Shown here piece after piece: positions 27,002-34,717 of a stretch of 64,000 nucleotides of DNA. The notes beneath the pieces are model-generated. The model made no database searches. It worked only from the letters and a program-made list of their open reading frames with translations, and was not told the DNA's origin. Source of the DNA: Chitinispirillaceae bacterium (GTDB lineage: Bacteria > Fibrobacterota > Chitinivibrionia > Chitinivibrionales > Chitinispirillaceae). A program made the translations under genes and the position numbers. The number at the start of each line of letters is the position of its first letter. Position 1 is the first letter of the stretch. The DNA is taken from positions 1 through 64,000 of the forward strand of contig JAFGIW010000114.1 in NCBI GenBank assembly GCA_016929415.1, in the 5' to 3' direction.

Positions 27002-27156
27002 AAGTGTATATAACCACGAAACCGTCATTTCACCCGAACCGGAGGCGTCTCTTTCACCCTGCGGTCGTCGCCGGCATGAAATCAGGCGGTTCTCCGATGC
27101 GTCGTTCTTCCTGTAAATCTTATTATTATATGATACCGGCAGTACAGGACACAAAC

Positions 27157-28815
27157 TCAACGTTGAACCAGTCTGTCGGCAATTTTCAGCCGCCATTCCA
27201 GGGATACGGAGACCGACCATTCGGGAATTTCTATCGGCGCCTTTTTGAGCAGGGTCGACCATGTTTTCGCCGCATACGTTTTAAAAGCCGCGGTGCCGAA
27301 GCGGCCGTCGTATAATTCCACGGACAGGTCTGCGGCAACGGTATTGTCGATACGGTGCATGGAATGATGGATGACGGGTCGGGCCGCCGGCGCGATGGCC
27401 AGTCCGTCGGCGGTGTACGTGGGCGTCAATTCTCTCATCAGGGGATCGACGGGAACAATATAGTATGCTTCATCGGATCGGCTGTAAATGAGATACTTTG
27501 CGAAAATATTGACCTGGTCCCATTCATACGGCTCCGGGAACCAGTTCAGTTTCCAGGAGATCCCGAGCCGGACCGGCAACCTGCTCTTGAGTGTCAGGGA
27601 AAAACGGGGGTTGATCAGCAGTCCGGAGAGCGGTTGTTTCAACCCGACATACATTGCCGTATCACCTGCCGATGCAATCATGTCGTCGAGATCATCGCGT
27701 AATGCCCCGGTCACGACGTGCAGCCTCGAAGTGTCGATCATCGTGGAATATGAGCCGTCAATGTAAAATACCGGATAGAGGCGGCGGCCGTCGTCGGCAT
27801 ACAGTTTTTTCAATGAATCGACGGTGAACCCGAACGAAGTCGGCTGTTCGAAGTAGGCGTTCGCGAAAAGCTGATAGTTCGCCTGCAGGCGCTTCCCGAG
27901 CGTCTGCAGGGCCGACGCGAACAGCCACACCCGCGCGTTGCCGAAACGGCCCGACGTCGTCAGAAAAACGGAACCGCCTCCCCAGAGCATGGGGAGCCGC
28001 CTGCCGCTGCCCACGACTCCCCCCTCGATGCTGTTGCCGAAAAAGAGGCTGTCATCCCTTCTGCGGTTGACGGACAAGGTATACATGACTGATGACGATT
28101 TCCCGACTGCCGAGGAGAACACCGATCCCGTGATATCGGTCGAGTCCGCCGCGTGAAGCGATCCGTCGGGGTGGTATTGACGGTGGGCGATTGATCCCGC
28201 CAGGCCCGCCGCCCAGTAGCGCTGTCCGTGGGTCAGTTTCCAGGCGGTCCGGATATCCGCCCTGCCGAAGGGCCCCCTTTCGATTCTGTCAAGGGAACCG
28301 CCCGCACCCGCACCCCAGGGCCCGGCGGTGTCGGCGGAACGCTGTTCGGCGCCGTATCCCACGGCGATTCCCAGGTCGATGTCGGGCATGAACAGCGCGC
28401 GACGGTACTCGCGCGATGCGCGTACCGTATCGAGGAGCCGCTCCGCCTCGTCGTCCCATCCCAGCCGCCGGTAGATGGCCGACCGCTGGAGCAGGGTTTT
28501 AACCCTGAACGTGCCCCCGGAATCTCCCGACACCATGTAATTCGCCGCAAGGGCGCTGTCGAGAATGCCCTTGCGCAGCAGGGCCTCCGACCAGAAATAG
28601 AAAAGGCTGTCCCTGGAGAGGCCTTCTTCCGAAAATGACCTGACGAAACAGACTATCGCACTGTCGTGCTTTCCTTTTGCGAGAGCAGTGAGGCCCTGCC
28701 TGAGGACCGGGGCATGGCGGGAGCCGCCGTCTGCCGCAGGCGCATAAGCGGTCAGCAGTAAAAAAAGAGCGGCGGCTCGTGAAAATCTTCTGTAAAGAAG
28801 TGAATACCCGGACAT
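27157..28815 (-). CDS. Exported TPR plus outer-membrane beta-barrel protein
   Basis: 552 residues with a GGGGGG-type ribosome-binding site and a signal peptide (FSRAAALFLLLTAYAPAADG). Residues 35-140 form TPR-like helices (HDSAIVCFVRSFSEEGLSRD, ILDSALAANYMVSGDSGG). From about 150 on there are alternating strands with many aromatics (RADIRTAWKLTHGQRYWAAG, LFGYELYD-type turns) ending in SVSVSLEWRLKIADRLVQR, as in outer-membrane barrels. A TPR domain in the periplasm fused to a barrel recalls surface-export or BcsC/PgaA-like proteins, but no homology is claimed. First of the genes that lead into the kinase operon. Confidence 0.65.
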   Translation of the reverse strand: MSGYSLLYRRFSRAAALFLLLTAYAPAADGGSRHAPVLRQGLTALAKGKHDSAIVCFVRSFSEEGLSRDSLFYFWSEALLRKGILDSALAANYMVSGDSGGTFRVKTLLQRSAIYRRLGWDDEAERLLDTVRASREYRRALFMPDIDLGIAVGYGAEQRSADTAGPWGAGAGGSLDRIERGPFGRADIRTAWKLTHGQRYWAAGLAGSIAHRQYHPDGSLHAADSTDITGSVFSSAVGKSSSVMYTLSVNRRRDDSLFFGNSIEGGVVGSGRRLPMLWGGGSVFLTTSGRFGNARVWLFASALQTLGKRLQANYQLFANAYFEQPTSFGFTVDSLKKLYADDGRRLYPVFYIDGSYSTMIDTSRLHVVTGALRDDLDDMIASAGDTAMYVGLKQPLSGLLINPRFSLTLKSRLPVRLGISWKLNWFPEPYEWDQVNIFAKYLIYSRSDEAYYIVPVDPLMRELTPTYTADGLAIAPAARPVIHHSMHRIDNTVAADLSVELYDGRFGTAAFKTYAAKTWSTLLKKAPIEIPEWSVSVSLEWRLKIADRLVQR

Positions 28816-28845
28816 GCGCCCCCCGAAAAAGGGTTCAGTGCAGTC

Positions 28846-28874
28846 GGGGAAAGCAGCGAAAAAAGGCTTCCCCC
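28846..28874. terminator. Stem-loop between exported-protein genes
   Basis: GGGGAAAGC and GCTTCCCCC pair over 9 bp (one G-U) around an 11-nt loop, between the CTD-bearing gene and the TPR/barrel gene on the minus strand. No T-run follows, so it more likely tunes the transcript than ends it. Confidence 0.35.
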
Positions 28875-28881
28875 GCGTTGA

Positions 28882-29604
28882 TTATCGTACCGTAAGCCGG
28901 AGTCTTCTCGTTTCCGGCCGGTAATAGATGCCGTTAAGGAGATTGCCTGTCGCTCCCCGTTTTTTCCCCAGAAGATCGAATATCCCGGATGAAGAGGCCG
29001 TCTTTTCAATCATGAAGGAATTCCGCGGGAAATTCCGCCGCACAGGACTCATCATGTTGGCCGATTTGTCGATATCGATCATGCGGATCATCCCCATATA
29101 CATGCCGATATTCTGTTTCATGTCGGCGGTGTCGCCGATGGCGTAGATCTCGTAGCCGTTCGAACCCGCTTCGGTATACCGCATATACTCGTTCCAGGCG
29201 CCCAAGACGGTATCGATGGTATAGAATTCGGTGAATGCCTCCGGTGCCCAGAGCGAGTCCTGCATGCACGCTGCGGAAGAATCGAAATAGAGGACCGCGC
29301 CGAAGGGATCGTAGGAATATTGTGCGACCAGAAGATAGGCGATGAAATGCGCCCGCGTCCAGCCGGTTGCCGAAGCATAATCATCCGCAGTGATCGCATG
29401 CTTTTTACAGGTGATCTGGGAACGGTACACAAACGTGGTATCCTGAAAGGTTATGCCGGTGTCGCCCGCCGTCACGGCAACCCAGTTGTCCGGAAGATAC
29501 GCCGAAATTCCCATGGCGGTGCTGGTGATCGTCGTGTCGGCCGCGGCGCGGGAATAACAAAGCAATGCGGCGATACTGCATAGTAATAACCGTGTTATTT
29601 TCAT
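28882..29604 (-). CDS. Exported protein with short C-terminal sorting-like tail
   Basis: 240 residues from ATG 29604, with GGGAGGAA upstream. Signal peptide MKITRLLLCSIAALLCYSRAAAD. The middle begins MGISAYLPDNWVAVTAGDTG, like PsbP/DUF1795-type domains that open with 'isl-lPdgW', then alternating strands and helices to FMIEKTASSSG. The tail IFDLLGKKRGATGNLLNG / IYYRPETRRLRLTVR looks like an abbreviated Por/T9SS-type C-terminal domain, a feature shared with other exported proteins here. Function unknown. Confidence 0.65.
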   Translation of the reverse strand: MKITRLLLCSIAALLCYSRAAADTTITSTAMGISAYLPDNWVAVTAGDTGITFQDTTFVYRSQITCKKHAITADDYASATGWTRAHFIAYLLVAQYSYDPFGAVLYFDSSAACMQDSLWAPEAFTEFYTIDTVLGAWNEYMRYTEAGSNGYEIYAIGDTADMKQNIGMYMGMIRMIDIDKSANMMSPVRRNFPRNSFMIEKTASSSGIFDLLGKKRGATGNLLNGIYYRPETRRLRLTVR

Positions 29605-29680
29605 AGTTCCTCCCATTGTGATAATCGAACCGTTACAAAGTACTTCATCGTGCACCGATGGACTGTCGGACTATCTATGA

Positions 29681-30067
29681 TTACTTGACATTTTTCCTGT
29701 TCTGAACTTCCTTGAATTGCAGCATCCTTTCGACATTTTCCCTCTCCAGCTCCTTCATGGTCTTTCGAACCTGTTCCCGGACGGCTTCGGGTAATTTGTC
29801 AAGACCAGCCCGCCGGGCGTCGACGGCCGCCGCCGGCTCGTTGTCGCCCCCGTGCAGCGGTGCATTTGTCCCGTCTGCCGCCGTCTGCGACTGCTGAACA
29901 GCGGATGCGGAATCGATCCGCGCCTTCATCTCGCCGGGCATGGTCTGCATGATTGAATTGAATATTTCGTTGGGATCGGCGCTGCCGGCCGTTGTCTCCT
30001 GAGCCCGGGCCGCCGCAGCCGTTAACATTACCGCCAGGACCATCGATACTATCAATCGCTTCTTCAT
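29681..30067 (-). CDS. Small exported hydrophilic protein
   Basis: 128 residues with GGATG upstream of ATG 30067 and a signal peptide (MKKRLIVSMVLAVMLTAAAARA). The mature part is low in aromatics, starts with an acidic segment (SADPNEIFNSIMQTMPGEM), and ends in a charged helix (VRKTMKELERENVERMLQFK). No family recognised. Same direction as, and 91 bp from, the coiled-coil gene upstream; probably the same transcription unit. Confidence 0.6.
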   Translation of the reverse strand: MKKRLIVSMVLAVMLTAAAARAQETTAGSADPNEIFNSIMQTMPGEMKARIDSASAVQQSQTAADGTNAPLHGGDNEPAAAVDARRAGLDKLPEAVREQVRKTMKELERENVERMLQFKEVQNRKNVK

Positions 30068-30093
30068 GGTTACATCCTTTTATTCGCCAATGC

Positions 30094-30117
30094 AGGAGAG
30101 GGCTGTTGCCCTCTCCT
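30094..30117. terminator. 10-bp perfect stem-loop
   Basis: AGGAGAGGGC-TGTT-GCCCTCTCCT is a perfect hairpin between two exported-protein genes. It lies about 40 bp past the stop of the coiled-coil gene and 27 bp before the next start codon. There is little T-run, so partial termination or 3'-end stabilisation of the upstream message is likely. Confidence 0.5.
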
Positions 30118-30158
30118 TTCCCGTTCTGTGCCATCGGTGCGGATCGGCAGGGACGGGG

Positions 30159-30632
30159 TTATTTTGCCGAACCGGAACCCGAGCTAGAACCGGTACCCGA
30201 TCCGTCTTTTGCACGAACCTGGGATTGAAGCTTCTGAGCTTCCTGGATACGTTCCTGCAATTGGGTCTGCAGTTCGGTTTTCGCCTTTTCAATTTCACTC
30301 TTAACCTGGGCGGATACCTGCTCCATTGCCCTGATTGCCTCACCCAGAGCCTTGTCGGCATTTTCCTGCGCCTTTTTCTTCGCCACATCGGCATCGCCCT
30401 TGCTCATATTGCGGTACTGATTGCGTGCAGCCTCAACCGCCTGCTTCGCTTCCTGCAGTCTGTTCTGGATTTCCGGCGAAAGATTATCGAGCTTTCCGCC
30501 GATCTGCGCCTGCAGCTGGACCTTGAGGGCCTCAAGCTCGCCGGCATTTGCCATGGATTGCTCGGTTTTCGTTTGAGCTGAAACAGCAACGATGAAAGCC
30601 AGTGTCGAAATAGCAACTATGAACCGTTTCAT
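30159..30632 (-). CDS. Exported coiled-coil protein
   Basis: 157 residues from ATG 30632, AAAGGAG upstream. A signal peptide (MKRFIVAISTLAFIVAVSAQ) is followed by one long Ala/Glu/Gln-rich helix with heptads (LEALKVQLQAQIGGKLDNL, QNRLQEAKQAVEAARNQYR, QVKSEIEKAKTELQTQLQ) and a Gly/Ser tail (DGSGTGSSSGSGSAK). It looks like an abundant periplasmic fibre or spacer. A near-consensus sigma54 promoter lies 74 bp upstream of the start codon. Confidence 0.65.
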   Translation of the reverse strand: MKRFIVAISTLAFIVAVSAQTKTEQSMANAGELEALKVQLQAQIGGKLDNLSPEIQNRLQEAKQAVEAARNQYRNMSKGDADVAKKKAQENADKALGEAIRAMEQVSAQVKSEIEKAKTELQTQLQERIQEAQKLQSQVRAKDGSGTGSSSGSGSAK

Positions 30633-30705
30633 AAGTAACTCCTTTTTTGTTTGATGTTTAACCAGTTGTCCGGACCAGGTTTTTCTTTTTTCCGCGAATA
30701 GGTAA

Positions 30706-30721
30706 ATCAACTTCCGTGCCA
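30706..30721 (-). promoter_or_regulatory. Candidate sigma54 (-24/-12) promoter
   Basis: Read on the minus strand: TGGCACGGAAGTTGAT. TGGCAC matches the -24 box and TTGAT the -12 box at the correct spacing, except that the usual GC of the -12 element is GA. Transcription would start near 30695 toward the coiled-coil gene, the first of the series that ends in the sigma54 activator. The mismatch falls at a critical position, so strength is doubtful. Confidence 0.35.
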
Positions 30722-31056
30722 GGAATCATATCTTACGGCTTTTCAGGTTATTACACATTTCTCCTTTAAGGTTGAGTGGTTGGCGGCCTGTAGGCATTTC
30801 ACTACATTTTTACCGGAAATCGACGGGTATATTCAATCTTACAGTTCCAGCGCCATGAAAATCAATGCATTAATAGGGTGTAGTGAAAACACCATAGCTT
30901 TAAATTCGATAATGAAGCATTCGGAAGGAGGAAGAAGGAAGAAAATTTCACCACAGAGGGCACAGAAGGGAAGGATGAAGAAATCGGGCGCGGGGTCGGT
31001 ATCGGAGAAAATATTTCGCCTCTTGCCCTCTCCCCCCCCTCATTTCCTCTTTGGAG

Positions 31057-31090
31057 CATCCCCCTCGAAGGGGGATGTTCGGAAGGCGAA
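31057..31090. repeat. Palindromic repeat, copy 1 (CATCCCCC...GGGGGATG)
   Basis: CATCCCCCTCGAAGGGGGATG followed by TTCGGAAGGCGAA. The same unit, with small differences, occurs at 44672-44702. It sits in the 30633-31156 gap, which otherwise holds a short run with CACAGAGGGCACAGAAGGG (about 30952-30970), a word type common in dispersed intergenic repeats, and no supported gene. Confidence 0.55.
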
Positions 31091-31156
31091 CGGCGCAAGG
31101 GTTTTTTTCGTCATGAATTATATTTTCCGACATTACGTCTTTCTTGGATCTGCTTC

Positions 31157-32545
31157 ATGTCTTATACCATGGCCGATAGATTATCTTTCGCCAATCTCCT
31201 GTGCACAGCGGTTCTTTTCTGCCTCTGCAGCCCGAAAATCGCGCAGAAGCTTCCTCCCGCTACCGGCGGGAATGAAACCGGGCTGCGGCGGGAGATCACG
31301 CAGCCGCAAACGGCCGGCGCCGCGCACCGCCGCACAGCGAATGATGACGGGTACGAATGGGTGAGCGGAAGAAGGCGCGACGCGCTTATCCTTAAAAGGT
31401 TCCCGGATCTCAAGGTCGCCGTAGTAATTAAAGAACGGCCCCGCAACAGCCTTGATACGCTGCAGGATGAGGAAATCAGACAGGGCGTCAAGCTCGGGCT
31501 GTACGCATGGGCGAGTATTCTGCCGGATATGAATCTGCGGTTTGTCGACAGCGCTGATATCGCCGATTTTACCGTCTGTTTCGAGCAGATCCGTTACAAG
31601 TCGGCTTCCGGCGTTTCGAGTCTGGCATGGAATGGAATCTCTCCAGGCAGAATCACCATCGATATCGACGACATCGCCTTCCGCCGGCTTGATTTCGTTT
31701 CCCCGAAAATGAAATTCGAACGGGCGAAGGCGGTTTTTGATTCGGCCGCAAAGGTCTGGAGTTACTATTATCAACATGCGTCGGGGAAACAGGAATATCT
31801 TAACTTCTGTCTGAACTTTCACAATGCGAGAAACGCCATACGGGATATGGGCAAAGACCCCGAAAATGTCTGCATCAACTGGCCTTGTATCAACTGGGAT
31901 GAAGTTCCTCATGTGCGGACAATCGGAAAAGGGCGTGAAGGGGATCACGATCTCGCATGGCTTGTGCAGCATGAATTCGGCCATACGCTTGGATTGTATC
32001 ATGTGGATATGGATGACATCACGCATAAAAAATCATGCGCGCCGCTGTCGTGCCTTCCTTCACAACGGGCTGACGACAGGCATCCTGTTACGGCTTCCAC
32101 GGAACAATTCTGGATACCAAGGGCGGGGTTCAGGCAGAAGAAACTTGACTGCATCACTGCCGTTTCCAGTCCGAGCGTGATGATCGGCAATGTATGGGGT
32201 GTCGGTGCGGAGGAGCTGCGCGGAATATTCGATCTCGATGCGGATGCGTTAAGCACCGGTGAAGCGGACGGATGCAACTGTACGGGGATAATCGATGACG
32301 GTTCGGAAGCCCACGGCTTCCGCGGCTACAATGTATCGTATCCAGAAATCCGTCCGGGATGGCTTATCGTCATGCGGAACAGAACCACCAAAGAGTATTT
32401 CTTCACGAACGACTGGCATGCCGCGCATGATAAAATGGGCTGGATTAACAATGAAAACACCCGTCCGCTCGATACGGACTGGTTTCTTGTTGACATATTG
32501 GATAACGTGGAGGCCGCACGGGTGCCCCCGGCCGCGGGGAAATGA
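31157..32545 (+). CDS. Exported metzincin-type metalloprotease
   Basis: 462 residues with a hydrophobic leader (FANLLCTAVLFCLCSP). The zinc motif HEFGHTLGLYH (about 272-282) is the metzincin HExxHxxGxxH signature, and SPSVMIG about 60 residues later is a plausible Met-turn. The fold before it (LQDEEIRQGVKLGLYAWASI, ADFTVCFEQIRYKS) matches the matrixin/astacin-like arrangement. Residues after the motif contain many Cys. A secreted protease, single gene. The start (ATG 31157 or 31169) lacks a good ribosome-binding site. Confidence 0.78.
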   Translation: MSYTMADRLSFANLLCTAVLFCLCSPKIAQKLPPATGGNETGLRREITQPQTAGAAHRRTANDDGYEWVSGRRRDALILKRFPDLKVAVVIKERPRNSLDTLQDEEIRQGVKLGLYAWASILPDMNLRFVDSADIADFTVCFEQIRYKSASGVSSLAWNGISPGRITIDIDDIAFRRLDFVSPKMKFERAKAVFDSAAKVWSYYYQHASGKQEYLNFCLNFHNARNAIRDMGKDPENVCINWPCINWDEVPHVRTIGKGREGDHDLAWLVQHEFGHTLGLYHVDMDDITHKKSCAPLSCLPSQRADDRHPVTASTEQFWIPRAGFRQKKLDCITAVSSPSVMIGNVWGVGAEELRGIFDLDADALSTGEADGCNCTGIIDDGSEAHGFRGYNVSYPEIRPGWLIVMRNRTTKEYFFTNDWHAAHDKMGWINNENTRPLDTDWFLVDILDNVEAARVPPAAGK

Positions 32546-32560
32546 CAACCGTCGCGTGCC

Positions 32561-34717
32561 TCACGCCGCCTCGAACTGCAAAGAGTAAAGGTTGTAATAG
32601 ATCCCCTTTGCCGCGATGAGCGTCGCATGGTCGCCCTGCTCGGCGATCGTACCCTTATCGAGCACGATGATCGAGTCGGCGCTGCGGATGGTTGACAGCC
32701 GATGAGCTATGACGAGGGAGGTGCGTCCCCTGATCAGATGGGCGATGGCGTCCTGGATGAGTTGCTCGGTTTCGGTGTCGATGTTCGACGTGGCTTCATC
32801 GAGGATGAGGATTGACGGATTGAAATAGAGCGCCCGGGCCAGGGCGAGCAATTGACGTTCTCCCGCGGAAAAGGTCGCACCCCGCTCCATGACCGGTTCG
32901 CCGGCGCCGTGCGGAAGCGAGAGGATGAACCGGTCGCAGTGGCTGAGGCGGCATGCGGTGTCGAAGGCCTCGCGGTCGAACGACGCATCGAGCGTGATGT
33001 TTTCAATAATGCTCCGCGAAAAAAGAAAAACGTCCTGCATGACCATGCCGATCGAACGCCGCAGGTGATGGAGGGGTAGTTTCCCGATCGGATTTCCGTC
33101 AATGGAAACGATTCCCTTCTGCGGGGCGTACAGACGCGTAAGCAGCCCGGTGATCGTCGTTTTCCCGGAACCGGTTTCGCCGACAATGGCGAGTGTCCGG
33201 TTTTTCGGCAAAGAAAAAGAGACACCCTTGAGCACCCACTCGCCGGGGTTGTACGCGAACCAGACATCGTCGAAACGCACGTCGCCTTCAAGTAGTGAGG
33301 CGTGTTCGTCGACGCTTCCGTCGGACGAGCGGTTTTCCACGATCGATGCGATCGGAAATTCCTTCGCCGACGGTGTCGTAAAGAGGCCGAGAATCTTTTC
33401 TCCCGCAGCGGTGGCGCTCTGCATGGTATCGAATTTTTCCGCGAGATTGCCGAGGGGTTCAAAGAAGGTCCCTATATAGGTTAAAAACATGACGACAAGG
33501 CCGTACGAAATCCTTCCCCCGGCGATCAGCCGGGCGCCAAGGCAGAGTACGGCAGCGATCGCGCACCATCGGAACATTTCAATGAGCGGCCGGAACACGC
33601 CGTAGACATACACCTGTTTCATGTTCGCCTCGAAAAGGCTCCTGTTGATTGCGGCGAACTTCCCGATCTGTTTGACTTCCTGCACGAAGATCCGGACGAT
33701 CCTGATGCCCGATATGTTTTCGTTGAGAAACGCGTTAAGCGCCGCGAGTCTCGTCCGTATGGTGCGGTAGGCCTTTCTGGCCTGAAGGCGGAACGCCACC
33801 GTCATCACAATAAGAAACGGAAACGTTACGGCAACCGTCAATCCCAGAGTGACGTTCGCGGAAAACATGACGACGGCGATGCCGGAGAGAATGAGCGCAT
33901 CCTGAAAGAACGTGATCAGCACCGACGAAAACATCTCGTTGAGCGCCTCAATATCGTTCGTCACACGGTTGACGAGTTTCCCGATAGGATTCGTGTCGAA
34001 AAACGACAATTCGAGCGAAAGGACGTGTGCAAAGAGGTCGCGCCGAAGGTCGCGCATGGCGTTTTGCGAAAGCCGCGTGAGCGCGATGATCTGGCCGTAT
34101 GATGCGAGGAACCGCGCCGAAAAAATACACATGATCAGCAAAACGTAACGACCGATACGGTGCAGATCGCGGACGCGGAGCATGAGAATTTCGTCCACAG
34201 TGAACCGCTTGAGACCGGGTCCCGTGATGAGATACACGCCGGCGGGGTAGTGGCGCACCAGTCCCTCGGCGGCCAGGAGACGCAATTTCACCTCGATCGC
34301 GGGGGTCGTCGCCGGAGCCTCGATCAGGGTGTATCGTTCCGATCCGATGATGCCTTGCCGCGTCAGTCGTTCAAGTTCCGTTTTTGACAATATGGAAAGC
34401 CCGGATTGCGGCACGAAAAATGAGCTGTCCGTCAGGCGGATGCCGCGGGACACTTTTTTTCCCACCAGCGGGTCGATGAGGGCGCCGTTGCGCAGCCCCG
34501 TCGGCACCACCACCGTACCTTGCTTGACAATTAACTGATCGATGACGATTTTTGAAATGTAGGGTACCGACAGCGTCGCCGCGGTGATGACGACGACGAA
34601 CACGAGGGAAACGGCAAGGTGTTTTTTATATCGGCAGACATACCGCAGCAACATAGAGGCCACGTCCCGATTGAACAGTTTGCCGTTGGTTGCCTCTTCT
34701 TCGTGGTACGGCGTCAT
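32561..34717 (-). CDS. ABC exporter half, active ATP site, large extracytoplasmic insertion
   Basis: 718-residue TMD-NBD half-transporter, longer than the usual 580-600. The surplus of about 100 residues (from about 65 to 190) lies between TM1 and TM2, with a repeated SILSKTELERLTRQG motif typical of a soluble domain. NBD motifs: Walker A GETGSGKTT, signature SAGERQ (SGGQ in most), Walker B ILILDEATSNID with the catalytic Glu, and IAHRLS. Its ATG overlaps the stop of the partner gene (ATGA), so the two halves are made together. Exported substrate unknown; lipid or peptide are both possible. Confidence 0.9.
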   Translation of the reverse strand: MTPYHEEEATNGKLFNRDVASMLLRYVCRYKKHLAVSLVFVVVITAATLSVPYISKIVIDQLIVKQGTVVVPTGLRNGALIDPLVGKKVSRGIRLTDSSFFVPQSGLSILSKTELERLTRQGIIGSERYTLIEAPATTPAIEVKLRLLAAEGLVRHYPAGVYLITGPGLKRFTVDEILMLRVRDLHRIGRYVLLIMCIFSARFLASYGQIIALTRLSQNAMRDLRRDLFAHVLSLELSFFDTNPIGKLVNRVTNDIEALNEMFSSVLITFFQDALILSGIAVVMFSANVTLGLTVAVTFPFLIVMTVAFRLQARKAYRTIRTRLAALNAFLNENISGIRIVRIFVQEVKQIGKFAAINRSLFEANMKQVYVYGVFRPLIEMFRWCAIAAVLCLGARLIAGGRISYGLVVMFLTYIGTFFEPLGNLAEKFDTMQSATAAGEKILGLFTTPSAKEFPIASIVENRSSDGSVDEHASLLEGDVRFDDVWFAYNPGEWVLKGVSFSLPKNRTLAIVGETGSGKTTITGLLTRLYAPQKGIVSIDGNPIGKLPLHHLRRSIGMVMQDVFLFSRSIIENITLDASFDREAFDTACRLSHCDRFILSLPHGAGEPVMERGATFSAGERQLLALARALYFNPSILILDEATSNIDTETEQLIQDAIAHLIRGRTSLVIAHRLSTIRSADSIIVLDKGTIAEQGDHATLIAAKGIYYNLYSLQFEAA

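Noticed and set aside
30780-31364. 194-codon frame covering the repeat-rich gap.
   Set aside because: It translates palindromic repeats and overlaps the metzincin start.
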